From Methanospirillum hungatei (GTDB lineage: Archaea > Halobacteriota > Methanomicrobia > Methanomicrobiales > Methanospirillaceae): a stretch of 16,801 nucleotides of DNA. The stretch is from contig NZ_JAIWNS010000053.1 in NCBI RefSeq assembly GCF_020216685.1, positions 1 through 16,801 on the forward strand. The letters run 5' to 3'. This document shows positions 1-7,222 of this stretch, one piece after another; the first letter of the stretch is position 1; the number at the start of each line of letters is the position of its first letter. The notes beneath the pieces were generated by a model. It was given only the letters and a program-made list of their open reading frames with translations. It did no database searches and was not told the origin of the DNA. Position numbers and translations under genes: made by a program.

Positions 1-1827
1 GGAGCAGGAGGCTTTGCAGATCAGCTGACGGTGAAGATTAACCAGGCTGATATCGGCAGACAGATCTCATTCTGGAGTGGAGGGATCCAGGGAGCACCAT
101 CGGTTACCGTCTCCGGTGACGGTAAGATGATGGAGCAGCCGCTGAACTTCGTCTATGCACAGCCGCTTCCGGACCTTCTGTTCTACGGTTCGGTTACTAT
201 TGACGGCCAGCCTGCTGCGAAGGGAACAGTCCTGAAAGCAATGATTGACGGTGTTGTCAGAGGCAGTTATGAAATAACCCAGAGCGGTCAGTACGGTGGA
301 GAATATGACACCGATCCGGCCCTTCGGGTCCCGATTACTGTTGATGATATCGGAAAGCATATCACCTTCATGGAGGGGGAGTATGCTGCAGGTCAGACCT
401 TCCAGATAACCAGTGGCGGCAGATTCAGACAGGATCTTACCTTTACCACGATTCCGCCAATGAGTCCGTATGAATTCTATGGATATGTCCAGATTGACGG
501 AAAATCAGCCCCGGTGGGAACCACCATCCAGGCAAAGATCGATACTACCGTCGTGACCACCTATGTCACCAGGTATGCAGGTTCGTATGGGGCTCCAGGG
601 CAGGCACCTGACGATCCACGACTTATCGTCCCGGTCACTGAAGCTGATGCAGGAAAGACGATCTCATTCTGGATCGGAACCATAAAAGCAGGGGCAACCC
701 AGGTCATCACCCGTGGCGGTGAGCGTATCATACGCAAAGACCTGGACTTTGGCAGCTCTCCACAACCTGGAATTAATGCTGACTTTACCGCATCCCCACG
801 GAGCGGTCCTGCTCCCCTGACGGTCCAGTTTACTGATCTCTCTACCGGCGGGCCGACGATGTGGTTCTGGGACTTTGGTGACGGCGTCATTCCGGCAAAT
901 GCAACCTGCTCAGGAACTGACTGTCACAACATAGCAAACCCGATTCACACCTATGCACGGGAAGGCACCTATACCGTCACTTTGACAGCATCGAACCAGT
1001 ACGGAGCATCTGATACCGAAGTAAAGACCGGATATATCACCGTCGGACAGATTACCCCGGGCATTCAGGCAGACTTTACCGCATCCCCACGGAGCGGTTC
1101 AAAACCCCTGACGGTCCAGTTTACCGATCTCTCAACCGGTGGGCCGACGATGTGGGCATGGAACTTTGGAGACGGAACGACTGAAGGTCTCCTTGCAAAC
1201 CCGACCCATACCTATGTAAATGACGGCACATACACCGTCACGCTGACTGCATCAAACCAGTTTGGAGCATCAGACACAGAAGTAAAGTCAGGATACATCT
1301 GTGTCGGTGGCAGTCCACAGCCGGTTGATACGATCACAATTTATCCAGGCTGGAACTTTATCTCCGTTCCAAAGAAACTGGCCCCAGGAAAGGATACTGC
1401 AGCAATCTTCAGCCATATTCAGGTGGACGGGCACAGTATCTTCCAGTATGATGCAGTGACCGGGCAGTGGATAACCATGACCTCATCTAGCCCAATAAAG
1501 CCGCTCGATGCGGTCTGGATCTACTCACGGGTCGCAGACAAGGTCTCACTTACCTATGACTCTGATCCGCTGCAGACACCTCCGACCAAGGAGTTACGAA
1601 AGGGTTGGAATGCAATCGGATTTACCGGACGTGAACCACTGGAAGCAAAGTTCACCTTCCTGTCAGTTCAGGACAAGTGGGTAAACTGCCTTGGATTCAA
1701 CGAAGAGAAACAACAGTATGATCAGATGATCATCAAGGGCAGAAATGACGATGCACGCCTGTATCCCTACAGCGGGTACTGGTTGTTCATGTCTGATAAC
1801 GGCACTCTTGCCGCGATTTCAGCCTGA
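1..1827 (+). CDS. Secreted/surface PKD-domain protein, 5'-truncated by window edge
   Basis: The reading frame is open from base 1 and the first repeat unit lacks its beginning, so the true start lies upstream; a GTG at 31 is only the first possible internal start. Numbering from that GTG, the protein shows the tail of one repeat (1-40), two full copies of an unrecognised ~97-residue repeat (51-146 and 149-245; FYGxVxIDG ... DPxLxVPxT ... GKxIxF), two PKD domains (about 248-340 and 345-428; WxFGDG core) and a ~160-residue C-terminal domain with the GWNFISVPKKL motif. PKD domains are immunoglobulin-like folds common in methanogen surface proteins, so an extracellular adhesive or structural role is inferred; no catalytic motif is visible. 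The C-terminal domain and PKD units match those of the next gene downstream, making the two paralogues. No LPXTG or PGF-CTERM type anchor is seen; the protein ends LAAISA. Confidence 0.85.
   Translation, partial: GAGGFADQLTVKINQADIGRQISFWSGGIQGAPSVTVSGDGKMMEQPLNFVYAQPLPDLLFYGSVTIDGQPAAKGTVLKAMIDGVVRGSYEITQSGQYGGEYDTDPALRVPITVDDIGKHITFMEGEYAAGQTFQITSGGRFRQDLTFTTIPPMSPYEFYGYVQIDGKSAPVGTTIQAKIDTTVVTTYVTRYAGSYGAPGQAPDDPRLIVPVTEADAGKTISFWIGTIKAGATQVITRGGERIIRKDLDFGSSPQPGINADFTASPRSGPAPLTVQFTDLSTGGPTMWFWDFGDGVIPANATCSGTDCHNIANPIHTYAREGTYTVTLTASNQYGASDTEVKTGYITVGQITPGIQADFTASPRSGSKPLTVQFTDLSTGGPTMWAWNFGDGTTEGLLANPTHTYVNDGTYTVTLTASNQFGASDTEVKSGYICVGGSPQPVDTITIYPGWNFISVPKKLAPGKDTAAIFSHIQVDGHSIFQYDAVTGQWITMTSSSPIKPLDAVWIYSRVADKVSLTYDSDPLQTPPTKELRKGWNAIGFTGREPLEAKFTFLSVQDKWVNCLGFNEEKQQYDQMIIKGRNDDARLYPYSGYWLFMSDNGTLAAISA
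181..750 (+). repeat. Two full copies of an unrecognised FYGxVxIDG protein repeat
   Basis: Two consecutive units of about 290 bases encode the same pattern: FYG-V-IDG near the start, GT-xxAxID, a YG-containing turn, DPxLxVPxT, DxGKxIxF and a closing GG...DLxF. A third unit is represented only by its second half at the window start. Base identity is modest, so these are old duplications. Each unit looks all-beta with many Gly, Thr and Tyr residues. I do not recognise the family by name. Confidence 0.75.
772..1305 (+). repeat. Two PKD domains with near-identical DNA blocks
   Basis: Both units start with ADFTASPRSG and contain FTDLSTGGPTMW and a W-x-FGDG core, then end in TVTLTASNQ. The DNA of the first ~85 bases of each unit (near 781-867 and 1072-1155) is almost identical, including a shared stretch across the ADFTASPRSG codons. 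This points to recent duplication or gene conversion. The first unit carries an extra loop with two cysteines (ATCSGTDCHN); the second does not. Confidence 0.8.
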
Positions 1828-1836
1828 TTATTTTTT
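1828..1836 (+). terminator. T-rich stretch directly after the first surface-protein gene
   Basis: The stop codon is followed at once by TTATTTTTT. Archaeal RNA polymerase stops at runs of T without needing a hairpin, so this is a plausible intrinsic terminator. No stem sits directly before it. Confidence 0.45.
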
Positions 1837-1976
1837 GGGGATGATAAAAATGTGGGGGGATGTGATATGCGAACAGAGACAGGATTCAGATGGATACCAT
1901 TAAGTTGGTATGAGATAAGGTACGGTTTAGGTGGGTGTGTCAGAGGCACATTTCACAACTGCTGGTGGTGGGAAGA
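1837..1976 (+). promoter_or_regulatory. Intergenic region with a small inverted repeat, upstream of the eight-PKD gene
   Basis: About 140 bases separate the T-tract of the first surface gene from the ATG of the second. They contain a perfect 6-base inverted repeat, ATACCA (1894-1899) and TGGTAT (1906-1911), around a 6-base loop. A purine-rich stretch, GGTGGTGGGAAG, ends a few bases before the ATG at 1977 and probably serves as ribosome binding site. I see no convincing archaeal TATA box; the region most likely holds the promoter of the downstream gene. Confidence 0.35.
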
Positions 1977-4802
1977 ATGAAAAAAATAGTGTATATGCTC
2001 GCCCTGTTTCTGGTGCTGACATTTGCGGCATCAGGTGTCGTGTCAGGAGCAGGAGAGCAGATTAGTAAAGCAGGAGCTGGAGAGGCCATCTGTGATGGTC
2101 CTGGCGGTGCCTGCATTATTGCTGATTTTATCGGGAGCCCTACCGACGGGGTCGCTCCTCTTCGTGTTCAGTTCCTTGATTCATCGACCGGGTATCCGAC
2201 GATGTGGAACTGGGACTTTGGAGACGGAAATGTTGCATCCGGAACTGCAAATCCGGTTCATATCTATAGTGAGCCCGGAATTTATACGGTCAGTCTGACG
2301 GCGACCAGTATCACCGGTGCTACGAGTACCAAGGTCAGGCAGCGGTATATTATTGTCAGGGATAAATATCCGCTTGAGGCTGATTTCCTGGCAAATCCGA
2401 CCTATGGGAAAGCGCCACTTCATGTTCAGTTTACCGACTGTTCCAAGGGTGCGGTTGAAGAGTGGAAATGGGACTTTGGGGACGGGGGTACTGCATATGA
2501 GCAGAATCCAAGCCATGTCTATCAACGGCCTGGCAAATACACCGTTACACTGACGGTGAGCAGCCCGACTGCAGGGACAAGCACCAAGGTGAAGGAGAAG
2601 TACATCATCGTTGAGCCGTCCTGTATCATAGAGGCCAGGTTCAGAGCTGATCCAACGTCCGGTGCTGCTCCGCTCACGGTGAAGTTCACTGATCTCTCGG
2701 TTGGAGGACCAACCATGTGGGCCTGGGACTTTGGGGATGGAACCACCGACATGGTTGCTAACCCGACGCATGTGTATAAGAACCCCGGAACATACCAGGT
2801 TCGTCTTACCGCTTCCAGCCAGACCTGTGAGTCAGGAGTCAGTGAAACGACCATTAAGGTGAATCCACCGGCGATAAAGGCAGATTTCTCTGCAGATCCG
2901 CGATCCGGTGAAGCCCCGCTGACGGTTCAGTTTACCGATCTCTCGACCGGGAACCCGACCATGTGGAACTGGGACTTTGGGGATGGCACTATCATACCAG
3001 CCAGTGAAGATGAAGAAGTGGCCTGTGAAGGGGGAAGGTGTCCGCCGCCAAACACCCTGAAGAACCCACGGCATACCTACCGGGTACCCGGAACATACAC
3101 CGTGACCCTGACTGCTTCAAATCAGTACAGTTCTGATACGGTCACAAAGACACAGTTCGTTACAGTCACACCACGGGCGATAAAGGCAGACTTCTCTGCA
3201 GACCCACGGTCTGGAGATGCACCACTGACGGTTCGGTTCACCGATCTCTCAACCGGGAACCCAACCATGTGGGCCTGGGACTTTGGAGACGGGGCTACGG
3301 ACATGGTTGCAAACCCGACCCATGTATACACAACACCGGGGACCTACTCAGTAACGCTCACCGCGTCAAACCAGTATACGTCCGACACCGTGTGCAAGAC
3401 ACAGTGGGTTACGGTCAGGGATGTGTCAATCAATGCTGACTTTGTCGGTAATCCGACCAGCGGATATGCACCTCTGACCGTTCAGTTCACCGATCTTTCA
3501 ACCGGAAACCCAACCAAGTGGCTCTGGGACTTCGGGGATGGGGGAATTATTCCGGCAAGTGAGGAGGAGGAAGTGACCTGTGAAGGAGGAAGGTGTCCGC
3601 CGCCAAACACCCTGCAGAATCCACGGCACACCTACCGGCTCCCAGGCACATATACCGTTACGCTGACCGCATCAAACCAGTATGGCACCTCTGACACTGA
3701 GGTAAAGCAGGCATACATCACGGTCACCGCAAATGCAATCGTTGCAGACTTTGACGGAACACCCCGATCAGGATGTGCCCCGCTTACCGTCCAGTTCACC
3801 GACAAGTCATCGGATTCACCAACCATGTGGAACTGGGACTTCGGAGACGGAGGCATCATTCCAGCCAGTACAGAAGAGAATGTAACCTGCGAAGGAGGAG
3901 CATGCCCGCCGCCAAACACCCTGCAGAACCCGAGACATACTTACACCGTTCCAGGAACCTATACGGTCACCCTGACTGCATCAAACCAGTTCGGAGCAAC
4001 TGGCACGGTCACAAAGCAGGCATTTATCACAGTAGAGAGTTGTCCGGCAATCAAGGCAGACTTTGATGGAGTGCCACGGTCCGGTGAGGCACCTCTCACG
4101 GTCAGCTTTACCGATCGCTCGAGCGGAAACCCGACCATGTGGGCATGGGACTTTGGAGACGGGGCTACGGACATGATTGCAAATCCGGTCCATACCTACA
4201 CAAAAGAAGGGAAGTACACCGTCACGTTGACCGCATCCAGCAAATATGGATCTGATACCGTCTCAAAATCTGAGTTCATAACCGTCAACACGCCCTATGA
4301 TGATCTCATCCCGGTATCAGGCGGGTGGAACTTCATATCAGTGCCAAAGAAACTGGCACCCGGATATGACACGGCATCCATCTTCAAGGTCATCGACTCA
4401 GGCGGGCACAGTATGTTCCAGTATGACACCGGAAAGCATCTGTGGCACACCCTTGATCCGTCCAGCCCGATAAAACCGCTCGAAGGGTTCTGGATCTACT
4501 CTAAGGGAACCTCGTCGGTGCCGATCAGATATGACACGAACCCGGTCCAGACTCCGCCGACTGCATACCTGAAGAAGGGGTGGAATGGCATCGGGTTTAC
4601 CGGAACAACACCAATTGAAGCAAAGTTCACGCTCCTGTCCGTGCAGGATAAGTGGGTGAACTGTGCAGGCTTTAATGCAGCAGCCCAGCAGTATGACCCG
4701 ATGATCATCAAGGGAAGCAATGATGCAACTCTTATGTATCCGTTCCGCGGGTACTGGTTATACATGACCGCAGACGGTGTCCTTGCAGCAAACGCTGCAT
4801 AA
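1977..4802 (+). CDS. Secreted surface protein with eight PKD domains
   Basis: The ATG at 1977 is chosen because it follows a G-rich ribosome binding site and begins a classic signal peptide (MKKIVYMLALFLVLTFAASG); an upstream GTG at 1935 would put 14 unrelated residues before it. The 941-residue product has eight PKD domains beginning near residues 47, 133, 218, 300, 402, 485, 588 and 692, each with the W-x-WDFGDG core. A C-terminal domain (about 775-941) is shared with the preceding gene. PKD units 4, 6 and 7 have a loop insert holding two cysteines, ending in PPPNTL. No enzyme motif, transmembrane anchor or sorting signal is visible at the C terminus (LAANAA). A rod-like extracellular protein on the cell envelope is inferred. 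It is on the same strand as its paralogue but is probably transcribed separately, given the T-tract and 149-base gap. Confidence 0.9.
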   Translation: MKKIVYMLALFLVLTFAASGVVSGAGEQISKAGAGEAICDGPGGACIIADFIGSPTDGVAPLRVQFLDSSTGYPTMWNWDFGDGNVASGTANPVHIYSEPGIYTVSLTATSITGATSTKVRQRYIIVRDKYPLEADFLANPTYGKAPLHVQFTDCSKGAVEEWKWDFGDGGTAYEQNPSHVYQRPGKYTVTLTVSSPTAGTSTKVKEKYIIVEPSCIIEARFRADPTSGAAPLTVKFTDLSVGGPTMWAWDFGDGTTDMVANPTHVYKNPGTYQVRLTASSQTCESGVSETTIKVNPPAIKADFSADPRSGEAPLTVQFTDLSTGNPTMWNWDFGDGTIIPASEDEEVACEGGRCPPPNTLKNPRHTYRVPGTYTVTLTASNQYSSDTVTKTQFVTVTPRAIKADFSADPRSGDAPLTVRFTDLSTGNPTMWAWDFGDGATDMVANPTHVYTTPGTYSVTLTASNQYTSDTVCKTQWVTVRDVSINADFVGNPTSGYAPLTVQFTDLSTGNPTKWLWDFGDGGIIPASEEEEVTCEGGRCPPPNTLQNPRHTYRLPGTYTVTLTASNQYGTSDTEVKQAYITVTANAIVADFDGTPRSGCAPLTVQFTDKSSDSPTMWNWDFGDGGIIPASTEENVTCEGGACPPPNTLQNPRHTYTVPGTYTVTLTASNQFGATGTVTKQAFITVESCPAIKADFDGVPRSGEAPLTVSFTDRSSGNPTMWAWDFGDGATDMIANPVHTYTKEGKYTVTLTASSKYGSDTVSKSEFITVNTPYDDLIPVSGGWNFISVPKKLAPGYDTASIFKVIDSGGHSMFQYDTGKHLWHTLDPSSPIKPLEGFWIYSKGTSSVPIRYDTNPVQTPPTAYLKKGWNGIGFTGTTPIEAKFTLLSVQDKWVNCAGFNAAAQQYDPMIIKGSNDATLMYPFRGYWLYMTADGVLAANAA
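2115..4292 (+). repeat. Array of eight PKD-domain repeats
   Basis: Eight units of about 250-310 bases follow one another without linkers. Units 1-3 are diverged. Units 4-8 are much closer to one another, with long shared DNA blocks such as the CCGCCGCCAAACACCCT block in units 4, 6 and 7, and GGAGACGGGGCTACGGACATG in units 5 and 8. The array therefore seems to have grown by late internal duplication or been evened out by gene conversion. Confidence 0.85.
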
Positions 4803-4811
4803 CCCTTTTTT
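4803..4811 (+). terminator. T-run after the eight-PKD gene
   Basis: CCC followed by six T residues (4806-4811) lies immediately after the stop codon and overlaps the stop codon of the convergent HD-domain gene. It fits a simple archaeal T-tract terminator on the plus strand. Confidence 0.45.
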
Positions 4812-6009
4812 ATAAGAGTCGTTCCTGCCTTGTAAACGGTTTAATATTCAGGACCGACCGGGCTGCATCTGATACGACATCTGTGAGACCCTTTGGTGCA
4901 TACACGCCAAGCCGCCACTGACTTCTTCTGGTCTCATTGAGGGTGGTGACAAGGGGCGATACCTCTTCCAGCCGGCAGAGGGAATGCTTGTCCTGAACCT
5001 GAACCTCCATCCAGATATCACGGGGAAATGCAGGGATATCAACCATCACCTGATTTGGGTTGATACCTGCTTCATCCGCTATCTTTTCAGCCAGGTTCCG
5101 CTCACGAAGGAAGGATTCAGATGTAATCAGGTGGACCTCCCTGACATCATCCTTTCCGACATATAATGCCCGTTTAAAGAGCCGGCGTTCATAGAGGTTT
5201 TGTGCTAGTCCTGATACAGACGGATTGTCTGCATGAAGGAGATGCTGTATACAGGCCGCATCATCTGCCATCAGGAGAGAACGGAGAAGAGCCGGATCAT
5301 CTTTGATGTATTCATACACCGCAAGGGAGAACATCTTCTCTGCAATCCGGCTGACATGGTGATAATACACCGCAGGTCGCATCAGAGTTCGTGCAATCAG
5401 CAGTGATTCTGCGGCCTGAACCCCGGACATATCAAGGACAATTCCGGTCTCACACAGCCGCATCGCCCTGATAAGCCGCATGGCATCCACCGTCCCGTAC
5501 GGCACCCCGGTGTAATGAGCGTCACGGAGGAGGTAGTCCATCCGGTCAACATCAAGGTCTCCATGGATGATCCCTGAACACTGATGACGACCGTTGATGA
5601 GCTGATAGATGAGATCCGGATCAAGCCCGGCGTCAGTTATACGCTCTCCAAGAATCCCGGTTTTCAGCTGGTCAGATATGTTGGTATGTCTCTTTTTCAG
5701 GATCTCCTCTGACAGACCTTCTATTGCATGAGAGAACGGACCATGACCGATGTCATGAAGAAGGCCTGCAACCGTGATATGGGCCTGATCCTCATGGGAG
5801 AGAGAGAGCCTGGTTCCCAGGGAATGGGCCAGGTGCATGGTCCCCAGCGAGTGCTCAAACCTGGTATGATGTGCGCCAGGATAGACGAGAAATGAGAAGC
5901 CTAGTTGTCTGATATACCGGAGACGCTGGACCTGTGGCGTATCCAGGAGAGGAAGAAAGGATGAATCCACCTGGATATACCCATGGACCGGATCCTTAAT
6001 CGATTTCAT
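4810..6009 (-). CDS. HD-domain phosphohydrolase (dGTPase/SAMHD1-like family)
   Basis: The 399-residue product has the full HD metal-binding set: His53 (TRFEHSLG), His85-Asp86 (LLHDIGHGPFSH) and Asp155 (DLDVDRMDY). This is the signature of the HD superfamily related to dNTP triphosphohydrolases, with the typical opening KDPVHGYIQVD and RLRYIRQLG. Members cleave phosphate from nucleotides; the actual substrate cannot be read from sequence. The start at 6009 is preferred because the family begins at the MKSIKDPVHGY segment. A longer frame from 6183 would overlap the divergent cofD gene by about 130 bases and adds residues with no family resemblance. A GTGGGGA stretch upstream can act as ribosome binding site. 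The C-terminal ~140 residues look like the less conserved accessory part of the family. Its 3' end faces the surface-protein gene with a 7-base gap. Confidence 0.88.
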   Translation of the reverse strand: MKSIKDPVHGYIQVDSSFLPLLDTPQVQRLRYIRQLGFSFLVYPGAHHTRFEHSLGTMHLAHSLGTRLSLSHEDQAHITVAGLLHDIGHGPFSHAIEGLSEEILKKRHTNISDQLKTGILGERITDAGLDPDLIYQLINGRHQCSGIIHGDLDVDRMDYLLRDAHYTGVPYGTVDAMRLIRAMRLCETGIVLDMSGVQAAESLLIARTLMRPAVYYHHVSRIAEKMFSLAVYEYIKDDPALLRSLLMADDAACIQHLLHADNPSVSGLAQNLYERRLFKRALYVGKDDVREVHLITSESFLRERNLAEKIADEAGINPNQVMVDIPAFPRDIWMEVQVQDKHSLCRLEEVSPLVTTLNETRRSQWRLGVYAPKGLTDVVSDAARSVLNIKPFTRQERLL

Positions 6010-6054
6010 TCGGTCCCCACATGAGTTATGATCGGGCAGGTAACATAGAAAAGG
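6010..6054. promoter_or_regulatory. Short divergent promoter gap between the HD gene and cofD
   Basis: Only 45 bases separate the two divergent starts. The cofD start is preceded by GAAAAGG at close distance, and in the cofD frame a TAG stop lies just upstream, which fixes the ATG at 6055. No clear TATA box is visible, and the promoters may partly lie within the opposing coding regions. Confidence 0.4.
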
Positions 6055-6948
6055 ATGATCACCTTCCTGTCCGGTGGAACCGGCACACCCAAGCTTCTCG
6101 AGGGCGCCCGGAATATCCTTCCGGATTCTGAAATATCTGTTATCGTTAATACGGGAGAGGATATCTGGTATCAGGGTGGACACATCTCTCCTGACGTAGA
6201 TACCGTGATGTATCTCTTTGCCGGTCTACTCAACACCGATACCTGGTGGGGCGTTCGAGGGGATAGTTTCCTGACCCATGAAGTCTTGAGCACTCTGCTT
6301 CCGGACGCGTATATGTCCATTGGTGACAGGGACCGTGCAGTCCATATCGCGAGGGCTGAGTGGCTGAAAAACGGTATGACCCTGACCCGGGTAACACAGC
6401 ATTTGTGCTCGCATTTCGGGGTTACGGCGACTATTCTCCCGATGTCAGACTCGCCCTACACTACCTATGTACGAACGGCGAAGGGAGACATTCATTTCCA
6501 GGAGTACTGGGTCAGATACCGGGGCAGCACTGAAATATCTGCAGTTATCCATGTCCCGGATGAGCAGCCACCGGCAACACCAGAGGTCACTCTGGCAATC
6601 AGGAAGGCAGATGTGGTTATCATCGGCCCCAGTAACCCGGTGACAAGTATTCTGCCGATCCTCTCCTGTACCGGAGTGAGGGAAGAACTTGCACAGAAGA
6701 AAGTAATAGCAATCAGCCCCTTTATCGGAGACGGCCCGGTTTCAGGACCGGCTGCCCAGCTCATGAAGACGATGGAATACCCGGCTGATTCCACGGGAGT
6801 CAGGGCACTGTATGCGGATCTTGTCGATGTCTTCATCCAGGACGAGCGGGATACTGCCCAGGTCCCGGGTGCGGTCAGGCTGGATACTCTCATGAAGACC
6901 CCTGCTATTGCAGAGCATCTCATGAGGGAGATCCTTACCCGATTATGA
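6055..6948 (+). CDS. cofD: 2-phospho-L-lactate transferase CofD (coenzyme F420 biosynthesis)
   Basis: CofD joins the activated phospholactate moiety to the deazaflavin Fo, giving F420-0, the core of the hydride carrier F420 used in methanogenesis. The 297-residue product starts with MITFLSGGTGTPKLLEG, the family's N-terminal nucleotide-binding loop. It also has VNTGEDIWYQGGHISPDVDTVMY, SIGDRDRAVH and ADVVIIGPSNPVTSILPIL, all hallmark segments of the family. Length is normal. The start is set by an in-frame TAG just upstream. No other F420 genes lie nearby, so it appears to stand alone. Its stop codon overlaps the end of the convergent small gene by six bases. Confidence 0.96.
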   Translation: MITFLSGGTGTPKLLEGARNILPDSEISVIVNTGEDIWYQGGHISPDVDTVMYLFAGLLNTDTWWGVRGDSFLTHEVLSTLLPDAYMSIGDRDRAVHIARAEWLKNGMTLTRVTQHLCSHFGVTATILPMSDSPYTTYVRTAKGDIHFQEYWVRYRGSTEISAVIHVPDEQPPATPEVTLAIRKADVVIIGPSNPVTSILPILSCTGVREELAQKKVIAISPFIGDGPVSGPAAQLMKTMEYPADSTGVRALYADLVDVFIQDERDTAQVPGAVRLDTLMKTPAIAEHLMREILTRL

Positions 6949-7191
6949 CAACGATATTCCAAAGAGCGACATGAACAGGGCAAGTAAGAAACTGAGAATG
7001 CCGGAGATAACTTCCTCATTCAGGAGGCTGCCCAGATCAAACGAACCCGAATTCATGCCTGATAAGAGCTGATTCAGGTCCTCACCGGAGAAATCACTGG
7101 CACTACTCCCTGTCTCATCTGCCGTTGACAGGGATACTCCCAGCAGAACAAAACAGATTAAAATCGCCGTTAAACTGCGTATGAACCTCAT
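6943..7191 (-). CDS. Small membrane or exported protein, 82 residues
   Basis: The product has an N-terminal hydrophobic signal-like segment (RFIRSLTAILICFVLLGVSLS), then a Ser/Gly/Asp/Leu-rich middle (SSASDFSGEDLNQLLSG and GSFDLGSLLNEEV), and a second strongly hydrophobic stretch at the C terminus (ISGILSFLLALFMSLFG). The frame is open further upstream, but that part lies inside dadD and has no sense as protein; the ATG at 7191 starts right at the signal-like segment. A start two codons earlier (7197) is equally possible. It follows dadD by about 31 bases on the same strand and may be cotranscribed. No ribosome binding site is obvious. No function is recognised. Confidence 0.6.
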   Translation of the reverse strand: MRFIRSLTAILICFVLLGVSLSTADETGSSASDFSGEDLNQLLSGMNSGSFDLGSLLNEEVISGILSFLLALFMSLFGISLS

Positions 7192-7222
7192 GCACATATG
7201 TAGGGATGCTGGCATTATTGAG

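Noticed and set aside
1..1827. Frameshift or pseudogene at the start of the window
   Set aside because: The frame is open to base 1 and the repeat unit is merely cut by the window edge.
1935..1976. GTG start adding 14 residues to the eight-PKD protein
   Set aside because: The ATG at 1977 follows a G-rich ribosome binding site and begins exactly at a standard signal peptide; the extra residues spoil it.
2181..2771. Open frame of 196 codons opposite the PKD array
   Set aside because: It repeats with the PKD units (VSKVPVPH-like phrases) because it is the complement of the repeated DNA, not a separate gene.
2115..4292. Possible CRISPR or non-coding tandem repeat
   Set aside because: Units are ~250-310 bases, all in frame, and encode PKD domains; there is no short repeat and spacer pattern.
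6010..6183. Longer N terminus for the HD-domain protein
   Set aside because: It would overlap the 5' end of cofD on the other strand, and the added 58 residues have no family resemblance; MKSIKDPVHGY is the usual family start.
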